From assembly GCA_017305715.1 (NCBI GenBank), contig JAFKKG010000021.1:1-64000 (forward strand): DNA of 64,000 bases. The letters are read 5' to 3'. The notes under the pieces were generated by a model. The model saw only the letters and a program-made list of their open reading frames with translations, did not search any database and was not told where the DNA came from. The translations under genes were made by a program, and so were the position numbers. Source of the stretch: Hyphomicrobiales bacterium. GTDB lineage: Bacteria; Pseudomonadota; Alphaproteobacteria; Rhizobiales; Xanthobacteraceae. Positions 23,898 to 31,412 of the stretch are shown in pieces (within the stretch, counting starts at the first letter, position 1; every line of letters starts with the position of its first letter).

Positions 23898-24568
23898 CGC
23901 GAATGCTTCAGGAGATAGCCGACGCCGCGGATGCCGTGGATCTCGACTTCGGCGCGAGCTTCAGACAATTTCCGGCGCAGGCGCGAGACATGGGTGTCGA
24001 GCGCGTTCGACTGGATCTCGTCATCGATGCTGTAGACCGCCTCTTCCAGCGACGACCGCGCGACGGTGCGGCCCATGCGCCGCAGCAAGGTCTCCAGCAC
24101 CAGCAGCTCGCGGCGCGGCAGATCGAGCGGCGCGCCGTCGACGCTGGCCTCGCGGTTGCCGAGATCGAACGACAGCCGGCCGAGCCGCACGGTCTCGGGC
24201 GGCATTTCCGCCGGCCGGCGCAACACCGCGCGGAGCCGCGCCAGCAATTCCTCGATGGCGAACGGCTTGCCGAGATAGTCGTCGGCGCCGCTGTCGAGCC
24301 CAGCCACCCGTTCGACCAGTTCGCCGCGCGCCGTAAGCACGATCACGGGAACGCTGAGGCCCCTCCTGCGCAGCTTTGCAATCAGCGTCAGGCCGTCGCC
24401 GTCAGGCAATTGGCGGTCGAGCAGGATCGCGCCATACGCATTGGACGAGACCGCCTCGTCGGCGTCGGCCAGGGTCGCGACGAGGTCGACGACCATGTCG
24501 TATTTCTTCAGGGCGCCCGCGAGCGCGGATGCCATTTCCGGCTCGTCTTCCACCAATAAAACGCGCAA
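23894..24568 (-). CDS. OmpR/PhoB-family response regulator
   Basis: 224 residues from a TTG start with AAGGGG upstream. The receiver domain has acidic residues E7/D8, phosphoacceptor D51 (AILLDRQLPDGDG) and K101 (DDYLGKPF). The winged-helix output domain follows, with LVLETLLRRMGRTVARSSLEEAVYS and SNALDTHVSRLRRKL. It is the first gene of the pair with the histidine kinase and is divergent from the membrane-protein unit at 24819. Target genes are not evident. Confidence 0.92.
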   Translation of the reverse strand: MRVLLVEDEPEMASALAGALKKYDMVVDLVATLADADEAVSSNAYGAILLDRQLPDGDGLTLIAKLRRRGLSVPVIVLTARGELVERVAGLDSGADDYLGKPFAIEELLARLRAVLRRPAEMPPETVRLGRLSFDLGNREASVDGAPLDLPRRELLVLETLLRRMGRTVARSSLEEAVYSIDDEIQSNALDTHVSRLRRKLSEARAEVEIHGIRGVGYLLKHSR

Positions 24569-24727
24569 TCGGCAAACCCCTTAGCTTCCGTGATCCGGGC
24601 GCCACCCTAGTGTCCGAACATTGCGGCAGGGTTGCGGGTCGGCGGGCGGCGACCGGAACGGTTCGACCGCCCCGCCAAGCCTCTGCTAAATAACTGCAAT
24701 TATTTATCTTTATGACCTCTCCAACTT

Positions 24728-24800
24728 AATTTTGACACTGTAAAGATTTTTCTTGACGATTCCCGTGCCGGCCCCTAGGGTATCTTTACGCTGTAAAGAT
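24728..24800 (+). promoter_or_regulatory. Second copy of the TetR promoter-operator block
   Basis: TTGACG (24753-24758) and TAGGGT (24776-24781) are 17 bases apart, overlapped downstream by the inverted repeat ATCTTTAC-GCT-GTAAAGAT (24782-24800). The upstream half-site ACTGTAAAGAT is at 24737-24747. The block 24728-24760 matches that before the carotenoid oxygenase at 31 of 33 positions, so the same TetR protein should bind both. Confidence 0.8.
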
Positions 24801-24818
24801 AGGGCCTGAGAGGCTGCC

Positions 24819-25397
24819 ATGACCATCTTCCTGATCCTCGCCCCTTACGCTGCGTTTTCGCTGCTGATGCTGGTGACGGCGGCCGACGTCGCCCTGTTCA
24901 CCGCCGCAGCGATCTGCCTTGCCGTGATCGGCTACGACATGGCGCGCGGCCGTTCGCTGAAGATCCTCGGTGCGGGCTCGGTGATCGTATTTATCACGGT
25001 CGGCGGCTACATCACCGAAATCGATCCTGATCTGGGCGTCTCCGGCGTGAGATTCGCGGTCGATGCCGGCATCTTCCTGGTCGCGCTGGGCTCGATCGTG
25101 GCCGGCAAGCCGTTCACGCTGCAATATGCGCGCGAAGTGGTCGATGCCGAGACCTTGAAGGTGCCCGGTTTCCTGAAAGCGAATTACATCATCACGGCGG
25201 CCTGGACGCTCGCGATGCTGCTGATGATGGCCGGCAATGTCGCGCTGATCTACGTGCCGGGCCTGCCGCTGTGGTCGGGATTGCTGATCGCGTTCGCCGC
25301 CCGCAACAGCGCCGTGTTCTTCACCAAATGGTATCCCGAATATCGCAAGGCGAAATACGGCACGCCGCCGGCCAACGCCCTGCCCGGAACGCACTGA
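24819..25397 (+). CDS. Polytopic membrane protein of the TetR regulon
   Basis: 192 residues with about six hydrophobic segments (FLILAPYAAFSLLMLV, VALFTAAAICLAVIGYD, ILGAGSVIVFITVGGYI, FAVDAGIFLVALGSIVAG, TAAWTLAMLLMMAGNVALIYV, LLIAFAARNSAVFF) and a cytosolic tail ending in a polar KWYPEYRKAKYG stretch. GAGAGG precedes the start. No family name recognised; it resembles half of a two-gene membrane module with the YciB-like gene 44 bases downstream. Transcription should start at the TetR-controlled promoter just upstream. Confidence 0.75.
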   Translation: MTIFLILAPYAAFSLLMLVTAADVALFTAAAICLAVIGYDMARGRSLKILGAGSVIVFITVGGYITEIDPDLGVSGVRFAVDAGIFLVALGSIVAGKPFTLQYAREVVDAETLKVPGFLKANYIITAAWTLAMLLMMAGNVALIYVPGLPLWSGLLIAFAARNSAVFFTKWYPEYRKAKYGTPPANALPGTH

Positions 25398-25441
25398 ATA
25401 CTTCCATCCCGCCGAGCCAGCATTCAGCAGAGAGCAGCACG

Positions 25442-25996
25442 ATGAAGGACGTCTTCGCAAGACTGGGTGCCGATTTCTTCTCCACCATCGTGTTCGTCGC
25501 GATCTATCTTGCGACCGATAATGTGTTGCTGGCGACCGGCGTCGCGATCGCCGGCGCCATCGGCCAGGTGATCTACTCTCGCGTCAAGGGCAAGGAACTC
25601 GGCTACATGACCTGGGCAAGCCTCGGGCTCGTGATCGTGCTCGGCGGCGCCACGCTGCTCACCCACGATCCGCGCTTCGTGCTGGCCAAACCCGCGATCG
25701 GACATTTTGCGATCGGGCTCATCATGCTCAAGCGCGGCTGGATGCTGCGCTACATGCCGGCCATCGTGGCCGAGACCATTCCGGAATACGTCACCTTCGC
25801 CGGCTACGCCTGGGCCGCGCTGTGTTTCCTGCTCGGCGCCGGCACCATCGCGGTCGCCATGACCGGCGACATGAAGCTGTGGACGTTCTATGTCACCGTG
25901 GTGCTGGTCGGCGCCAAGATCGCCGCTTTCGCCGTGCAATATCTCGCCTTCCGCCTCCTGGTCGGCAGCCGCATCCGCGCCGCTGCCCGCGCCTGA
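25442..25996 (+). CDS. YciB/IspZ-like inner-membrane protein
   Basis: 184 residues starting MKDVFARLGADFFSTIVFVA. The pattern of five to six helices with short loops, including GQVIYSRVKGKELGYMTWASLGLVIVLGGATLLTHDPRFVLAKPAIGHFAIGLIML, is that of the YciB (septation protein IspZ) family. In that family the segment after the third helix (here THDPRFV-KP) is the most conserved part. The protein is probably a paralogue rather than the housekeeping copy, given its placement under a TetR operator with an unnamed membrane protein. Confidence 0.75.
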   Translation: MKDVFARLGADFFSTIVFVAIYLATDNVLLATGVAIAGAIGQVIYSRVKGKELGYMTWASLGLVIVLGGATLLTHDPRFVLAKPAIGHFAIGLIMLKRGWMLRYMPAIVAETIPEYVTFAGYAWAALCFLLGAGTIAVAMTGDMKLWTFYVTVVLVGAKIAAFAVQYLAFRLLVGSRIRAAARA

Positions 25997-26105
25997 CAGC
26001 GGTAAAACTACAGGGTTGGGCTTGCGCGGCCAGATAGGCTATACCGCCGCCGGGAGACCCCAGAACCATTCCGGTTGCTGGGACATGTATTGGGGAGACG
26101 TGAAA

Positions 26106-26402
26106 ATGGCCGTGGACGGAAACTGGAACATCGTCATGACCACGCCGATGGGCGAGCGCAAGGCGACGCTGACCCTGAAGAGTGCCGGCGGCACGCTGAC
26201 GGGAACCCAGGGCGCCGACGGCAATTCCGGCGAAATCTTCGACGGCACCGCCAATGGCGACGACGTCGCCTGGAAGATCTCCATCACCAACCCGATGCCG
26301 CTGACGCTCGCCTTCACCGGAAAGGTTTCCGGCGACAGCATGTCCGGCGAAATGGGCATCGGCCCGATGGGCAGCTTCCCGTTCACGGGGACGCGGGCGT
26401 AA
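26106..26402 (+). CDS. Small beta-rich conserved hypothetical protein
   Basis: 98 residues from the ATG with GGGAGACG upstream; the longer frame to the left is a shadow. The sequence WNIVMTTPMGERKATLTLKSAGGTLTGTQGADG continues to AWKISITNPMPLTLAFTGKVSGDSMSGEMGIGPMGSFPFTGTRA. It is an alternating beta pattern of a small barrel-like fold found in bacterial conserved hypotheticals that accompany oxidoreductases or lipid-binding proteins. No signal peptide and no catalytic residues are identifiable. Transcribed after the YciB-like gene with a 110-bp gap. Confidence 0.72.
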   Translation: MAVDGNWNIVMTTPMGERKATLTLKSAGGTLTGTQGADGNSGEIFDGTANGDDVAWKISITNPMPLTLAFTGKVSGDSMSGEMGIGPMGSFPFTGTRA

Positions 26403-26439
26403 GCAAAGGAATAGTTGCGCGCGAGCAGGCGCAATTAAC

Positions 26440-26525
26440 ACCAGTGCCATCACCGGGCTTGACCCGGTGATCCATCACTCTTCGAAGCAGATGGATACGC
26501 GGGTCAAACCCGCGTATGACAATTG
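26440..26525. repeat. Hairpin-type intergenic repeat
   Basis: CACCGGGCTTGACCCGGTG and CGCGGGTCAAACCCGCG are two adjacent perfect stems. This element type is common in the genus and lies between two convergent genes. Confidence 0.75.
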
Positions 26526-26562
26526 AATAGGCCGAGGCGCCTTGCGAATATCGTCGCCGCCC

Positions 26563-28215
26563 TCAGCCCAGATTCAATTCCTTGAAGAAGTCATTGCCTT
26601 TGTCGTCGATGATGATGAAGGCCGGGAAATCCACCACCTCGATGCGCCAGATCGCTTCCATGCCGAGTTCGGGATATTCCACCACCTCGACCTTCTTGAT
26701 GCAGTGCTCGGCGAGGTTTGCCGCCGCCCCCCCGATCGAGCCGAGATAGAAGCCGCCGTGCTTCTTGCAGGCCTCGCGGACCGCGACCGCGCGGTTGCCC
26801 TTGGCGACCATCACCATCGAGCCGCCCGCGGCCTGGAACTGGTCGACAAAAGAATCCATCCGTCCCGCGGTGGTCGGGCCGAACGCGCCGGAAGCATACC
26901 CCTCGGGCGTCTTGGCGGGCCCCGCATAATACACCGGATGGTTCTTGAAATAATCCGGCAGCGGCTCGCCCTTCTCCAGCCGCTCGCGCAGCTTGGCATG
27001 GGCGGAATCGCGCGCGACGATCATGGTGCCGGTCATCGAGACCCGCGTCTTGATCGGGTGCTTTGAAAGCGTCGCCAGAATATCCTTCATCGGCTGGTTG
27101 AGATCGATTTTTACGACTTCCCCACCGAGCGCCTGCTCGACCGCCGGAAGGTACTGCGCGGGATTGTGCTCGAGCTCCTCCAGATAGACGCCGTCTTTTG
27201 TGATCTTGCCGAGCACCTGGCGGTCGGCCGAACAGGATACGCCCAAGCCGATCGGCAATGAGGCGCCGTGGCGCGGCATCCGGATCACGCGCACGTCGTG
27301 GCAGAAATACTTGCCGCCGAACTGCGCGCCGACGCCGAGCGACTGCGTCATCTTGAGGATTTCCTGCTCCATCTCCAGATCGCGGAAGGCGTTGCCATCG
27401 GCCGAGCCATGGGTCGGCAGCGCGTCGAGATAGCGCGCCGATGCCAGCTTCACCGTCTTCATGCAGAGTTCCGCCGAGGTGCCGCCGATCACGATCGCCA
27501 GGTGATAGGGCGGGCACGCGGCGGTGCCGAGCGTCAGCACCTTCTCCTTCAGGAAGGCCAGCAGGCGATCTTTGGTCAGCACCGACGGCGTCGCCTGGAA
27601 CAGAAAGCTCTTGTTGGCGGAACCGCCGCCCTTGGCCATGAACATGAACTTGTAGGCGTCGTCACCCTCGGCGTAGATCTCGCACTGCGCCGGCATGTTG
27701 TTGGCGGTGTTCTTTTCCTCGTACATCGAGAGCGGCGCCACCTGCGAGTAACGCAGGTTGCGACGCAGGTAGGCGTCACGCGCGCCTTCGGAGAGCGCGG
27801 CCTCGTCGTCGCCATCGGTGATGACGCGGGCGCCCTTCTTGCCCATGATGATCGCGGTGCCGGTGTCCTGGCACATCGGCAGCACGCCGCCGGCGGCGAT
27901 GTTGGCGTTCTTCAGGAAGTCGAAGGCCACGAACTTGTCGTTGTCGCTGGCTTCCTTGTCTTCGAGGATGCTGGCCAGCTGCTTCAGATGGCCGGGCCGC
28001 AGATAGTGATTGATGTCGCCGAAGGCTGCCTCCGACAGCGCCCGTAGCGCCTCGCGCGACACGACCAGCATGTCCTTGCCGAGCACCTTCTCGACCCGCA
28101 CGCCGTCCGTCGTGATCTTCTTGTAGGGCGAGGTATCCGCACCCAGCGGAAACAGCGGCGTGTGCTTGTAGGGCGGAACGGGCTTTTGGTCGGGAAAGGC
28201 GGTGGGGGCGTTCAT
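26563..28215 (-). CDS. fumA: Class I fumarate hydratase (iron-sulfur)
   Basis: 550 residues, full length for the FumA/FumB type. Cluster cysteines are in [27 protein letters not shown] and [10 protein letters not shown]. The C-terminal beta domain has [23 protein letters not shown] and [32 protein letters not shown], and the protein ends near [19 protein letters not shown]. It hydrates fumarate to malate in the citric-acid cycle and is oxygen-sensitive through its 4Fe-4S cluster. It stands alone, leftward. Confidence 0.95.
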   Translation of the reverse strand: MNAPTAFPDQKPVPPYKHTPLFPLGADTSPYKKITTDGVRVEKVLGKDMLVVSREALRALSEAAFGDINHYLRPGHLKQLASILEDKEASDNDKFVAFDFLKNANIAAGGVLPMCQDTGTAIIMGKKGARVITDGDDEAALSEGARDAYLRRNLRYSQVAPLSMYEEKNTANNMPAQCEIYAEGDDAYKFMFMAKGGGSANKSFLFQATPSVLTKDRLLAFLKEKVLTLGTAACPPYHLAIVIGGTSAELCMKTVKLASARYLDALPTHGSADGNAFRDLEMEQEILKMTQSLGVGAQFGGKYFCHDVRVIRMPRHGASLPIGLGVSCSADRQVLGKITKDGVYLEELEHNPAQYLPAVEQALGGEVVKIDLNQPMKDILATLSKHPIKTRVSMTGTMIVARDSAHAKLRERLEKGEPLPDYFKNHPVYYAGPAKTPEGYASGAFGPTTAGRMDSFVDQFQAAGGSMVMVAKGNRAVAVREACKKHGGFYLGSIGGAAANLAEHCIKKVEVVEYPELGMEAIWRIEVVDFPAFIIIDDKGNDFFKELNLG

Positions 28216-28340
28216 GGGCGGGCTCGCAAGGGTTGGGGGCCGGCGACGGCCCTAGGGCGCCCCGGCGATTGAACCGTTCTAAGCCCTTTTCCGACAAAGG
28301 GAAGGTTTTGGATGTTCCCCCCAATTGATTGCGACAAAAA

Positions 28341-28868
28341 ATGAATTCCGCTGCCATTTCAGCCGGCTCCGCAGCTTTCCCGGCCCCCGCCCCGCGCCTG
28401 CTCGCCCTCCGGATCCTCCTCGTAATCGTCGCCTTGATCGAGTTGATCTATAGCCAGGTCGGCGCGTCGATGCTGCTCGGCGACATGACGGTATTCCCGG
28501 GCCCCGGTATCCGCGGTGCGCTCCTCAAGCTCGATATGGCCACCCATCCGGTGCTGGCGCTGGCGGCGCTGATCTTGGCTGCGATCGGCCGTACCAGGCA
28601 CGCAATCCTGGTGCTCGGCGCTGTCGTGTTGACGACTTGGCTGAGCATCATGCCCTCTGTGGCGCTGCACGGACTGGGCGCGGGCGGCGGCACCGCCGTG
28701 ACGCCGGCGCAGGTCATCGTCTTTCCGCTGACGGGCGCCTGCGCCATCGCGCTGGCGGCACGTAATCAGTGGCCGTGGCTTGCGGCCGCACTGGTCAGCA
28801 TTCCCACGTTGATGGGAACATTTCGTTTCGTCGCATTCGCGATTGGCGTCGCAATAAACGGATTCTGA
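28341..28868 (+). CDS. Membrane protein of unknown function
   Basis: 175 residues from the ATG at 28341. It has an N-terminal Pro/Ala-rich stretch, then about five hydrophobic segments (LALRILLVIVALIELIYS, TVFPGPGIRGALLKLD between helices, VLALAALILAAIGR, AILVLGAVVLTTWLSIM, VIVFPLTGACAIALAA, LAAALVSIPTLMGTFRFVAFAIG). No family recognised. It is divergent from fumarase, with the two starts about 125 bases apart, and has no clear operon partner. Confidence 0.65.
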   Translation: MNSAAISAGSAAFPAPAPRLLALRILLVIVALIELIYSQVGASMLLGDMTVFPGPGIRGALLKLDMATHPVLALAALILAAIGRTRHAILVLGAVVLTTWLSIMPSVALHGLGAGGGTAVTPAQVIVFPLTGACAIALAARNQWPWLAAALVSIPTLMGTFRFVAFAIGVAINGF

Positions 28869-28976
28869 GATCGGGATGTTTCGGGATCAGCGGCTTCAGG
28901 ATCAAGTTGACTTCTGCATGCGCCCCTTGCAGGAAATCTCCGAGCCGGTTTCAATGGGGCCGAGGGGCATGTTCAG

Positions 28977-29450
28977 ATGATATCACGACGACCATTTCGC
29001 CGATCGGTCCTGCCGGCAGCAGCCCTTGCGCTGGCCGCGTTCTCGGCAACGCCGGCCCGCGCCGACCGCTGCGACGACGTCGCCAAGCAACTGGCGAGCC
29101 AGATCGACGGGGTCAAGGTCACCCTCAAGGCCCGCAACATCGTCTATCTGACGCATCCCGCGACCAAGGAATTTTCGATCGGCTGCCGCGGCCAGAACTA
29201 CTCGCTCGAGCTCTATGCCAAGACCGACCGGAAATTCAAACCGGCGTTTCTCGAACTGATCGCCAATGCCGGCGCCATCGTCTTCACGATTCCAAAACCC
29301 GACGTCGTGACCGGCTCGACGCGCTGCATGAAGCGGATGGGCATCCTGCGCGGCGACAAGGTCTCGATGCGCTTCCGCCGGCTCAACATGGAATGCACGC
29401 GCACCAAGACCGAGTCGGCGATCGCGGTGACGCGCGGCAAGGACGAGTAG
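28977..29450 (+). CDS. Small periplasmic protein of unknown function
   Basis: 157 residues with a signal peptide (MISRRPFRRSVLPAAALALA, cleavage after TPARA-DR). The mature part holds four cysteines (DRCDDVAKQL, IGCRGQNY, TRCMKRMG, MECTRTKTE) that could form two disulfides. Other features are VKVTLKARNIVYLTHP, LELYAKTDRKFKPAFLELIANAGAIVF and a basic RMGILRGDKVSMRFRRL segment. No family recognised. It lies about 108 bases after the membrane-protein gene on the same strand. Confidence 0.72.
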   Translation: MISRRPFRRSVLPAAALALAAFSATPARADRCDDVAKQLASQIDGVKVTLKARNIVYLTHPATKEFSIGCRGQNYSLELYAKTDRKFKPAFLELIANAGAIVFTIPKPDVVTGSTRCMKRMGILRGDKVSMRFRRLNMECTRTKTESAIAVTRGKDE

Positions 29451-29594
29451 TCCCGGCGCGCACCCCCGGGATCCGTCGCATTCTAACGAATATGCGAGCG
29501 CCCTGTTCACCACCGGGCGCGATCACGGGCTGACATTCACACATCGTTCGCCTCAATGCCTCCAGTGTCGGAGCCAACGAAGAGGATGGTGCCA

Positions 29595-29780
29595 ATGGAT
29601 ATCTCTGCCGTATCTGCATCCGCGCCGGTGCAGATCAAGCCGCCCGAAGCCAGCCCGCCCCAGATCAAGACCCCGGACGTGCGAAACGGCGACGCCGCCG
29701 ACGGCACGCGGCTGCCGAAGCCGACGGTGCTCGCCGCCCTGCCCCCCGGCCAGGGCACGCGGATCGACCAGCTCGCATAG
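29595..29780 (+). CDS. Short proline-rich conserved hypothetical protein
   Basis: 61 residues beginning MDISAVSASAPVQIKPPEAS. AGAGGATGGTGCC precedes this ATG; a start 13 codons upstream is less likely. Prolines and alanines dominate (PPEASPPQIKTPD, LPKPTVLAALPPGQGTRIDQLA), so the chain is probably disordered. The C-terminal PGxGTRIDQLA resembles small proteins conserved in Bradyrhizobium. Function unknown. Confidence 0.6.
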   Translation: MDISAVSASAPVQIKPPEASPPQIKTPDVRNGDAADGTRLPKPTVLAALPPGQGTRIDQLA

Positions 29781-29930
29781 AGGCTGCCCTCCGTTCCCTG
29801 CCCGGCGAACGCAACGCCGCAAGTTTGACGAAAAAGCACGCGATCATGGATAGTCCCGGAGAACGGGACAATGCATGATCGCGAAATGCGTTGCGCGATC
29901 GTCTGCTACCGGGAATTTGGTGAGGGACAC

Positions 29931-30290
29931 ATGCCTGACAGCAAGACCTATACGGGTGGCTGCCATTGCGGCCAGATCCGGTTCGAATGCACCACCGACA
30001 TGGCCATGGTGACCGCCTGCAACTGCTCGATCTGCACCAAGAAGGGCCTGCATTTCACTTTTCTGTCGCCGAAGAGTTTTCAGCTCCGCGCCGGTGAGGA
30101 CAATTTGCGGGAATATCTCTTCAACAAGCACGCCATCCGCCATCAGCTCTGTATCGATTGCGGCGTCGACGTCTTCGCGCGCGGCACCAAACCCGACGGC
30201 AGCGACGTGATCGCGCTCAATGTGAGCTGCATCGACGGCATCGAACTGTCGAAGATCGCGATGACACCGGTGGATGGAAGGAATCGATAG
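29931..30290 (+). CDS. GFA-family (CENP-V/GFA domain) zinc protein
   Basis: 119 residues from the ATG at 29931, supported by GGTGAGGGACAC; a longer frame to 29871 exists. The family cysteine pattern is complete: GGCHCGQIRFEC, then ACNCSICTKKG, then CIDCGVDVFARG, binding two zinc ions. It is typical of glutathione-dependent formaldehyde-activating-like proteins, of which most members have no proven formaldehyde role. The HTPVDGRNR-type end is normal. No partner genes nearby apart from a convergent glutathione S-transferase. Confidence 0.9.
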   Translation: MPDSKTYTGGCHCGQIRFECTTDMAMVTACNCSICTKKGLHFTFLSPKSFQLRAGEDNLREYLFNKHAIRHQLCIDCGVDVFARGTKPDGSDVIALNVSCIDGIELSKIAMTPVDGRNR

Positions 30291-30324
30291 CGATCGTCGC
30301 GCTGCTGTCTCGCGCTGGTGGTGC

Positions 30325-30470
30325 GCTCCCTCGCCCCGCTCTTGCGGGGAGAGGGTTGGGGTGTGGGGCTCCATCCGTGAAAGAGGTGCGAGTTGATCGT
30401 CCGGCACCCCCTCACCCGGATTGCATCTTGGATGCAACCCGACCTCTCCCGCAATCGGGGCGAGGCAAGG
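30325..30470. repeat. CCTCTCCC-type intergenic repeat, second copy
   Basis: CCTCGCCCCGCTCTTGCGGG to GGAGAGG pairs with CCTCTCCCGCAATCGGGGCG to AGG across a loop with smaller inner hairpins (GGATTGCATC to TTGGATGCAACC). It lies between the convergent GFA and GST genes. Confidence 0.75.
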
Positions 30471-30491
30471 AAGCGCCCGCCCGCCGATGCC

Positions 30492-31199
30492 TCACCCATC
30501 CAGCGCCTTGTAACGCCGGAAGATCCCCTCCTCGTTGAAGGCAATGCGCCGCTCGCTGGCAAGATACGCCTTGATGTTCGGCCGCGCGGCGACGCGGTCA
30601 TGCAGATCGACCAGCCCCGGAATACCCTTCTCAAACGCCTTCATCCGCTTTGGAAAGGCGTAGCGCAGCCCTTCCACGATCTGGAAAAGCGACAGGTCGA
30701 CATAGGTCAGGCGGCGGCCGGTGACATAGGCGCCGCCATTGGCGGCCAGCAGGTCCTCGAAATAGTCGAGATATTTCGGCACCCGCGATTTCCAGAATTC
30801 CTCGGTGCGCTTCCTAGCGGCCGCCTTCTGGTCTTCGTAATAGAGCGAGGGGCCAAGCGGATGATGGGTGTCGTGAACTTCCAGCACGAAATCGGTGATG
30901 GTGAGTTGCAACTGATGCAGCAGCAGTTTCCCGGCCTCCGCCTTCGGCGCCAGCCCGTGGCGCGATCCGAGGTAGAGCAGGATGTTGGCGGTGTGGCCGA
31001 TCACGAGGTTTCCCGCTTTCAGGAATGGCGGAGCGAACGGCGGCATGCCCTTCGCCGCCTCCATCATCTTCATCATCGCGCTGGTGCCGTCGCCGCTGCG
31101 CGCCACATCGGTATAGGCCGCACCGGCCTCCTCCAGCGCGAGACGGACATATTCGCCGCGGCCCTGAATATGCGGCCAGTAATAGAGCTGATAGCGCAT
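30492..31199 (-). CDS. Glutathione S-transferase family protein
   Basis: 235 residues with CGGAGGTTCGTCG before the ATG. The N-terminal thioredoxin-like domain (about 1-80) starts YQLYYWPHIQGRGEYVRLALEEAG and includes the cis-proline MPPFAPPFLKAGN and the glutathione-binding LVIGHTANILLYLG. The helical C-terminal domain follows (TDFVLEVHDTHHPLG, then TYVDLSLFQIVEGLRYAFPKRM). It conjugates glutathione or reduces disulfides; substrate unknown. It stands alone and converges on the GFA-family gene. Confidence 0.9.
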   Translation of the reverse strand: MRYQLYYWPHIQGRGEYVRLALEEAGAAYTDVARSGDGTSAMMKMMEAAKGMPPFAPPFLKAGNLVIGHTANILLYLGSRHGLAPKAEAGKLLLHQLQLTITDFVLEVHDTHHPLGPSLYYEDQKAAARKRTEEFWKSRVPKYLDYFEDLLAANGGAYVTGRRLTYVDLSLFQIVEGLRYAFPKRMKAFEKGIPGLVDLHDRVAARPNIKAYLASERRIAFNEEGIFRRYKALDG

Positions 31200-31412
31200 C
31201 GACGAACCTCCGAAGCCTGAACGACAAGCTTAACAAATCATTGCCGCGTTCGTTCGTCACGCGCCATACCGCCGAAAACGGTCCAAAGATGCGTAGAACG
31301 CTTACCGATTTTCAACGCTGATTCACATGCCCGCCCGTTCCCGGGAACATGACAGCGCCATCCAAGGGGCGGTTAACCGCCGCCCCCTAGGTTGCCCTAA
31401 ACGGGAAGCGTC

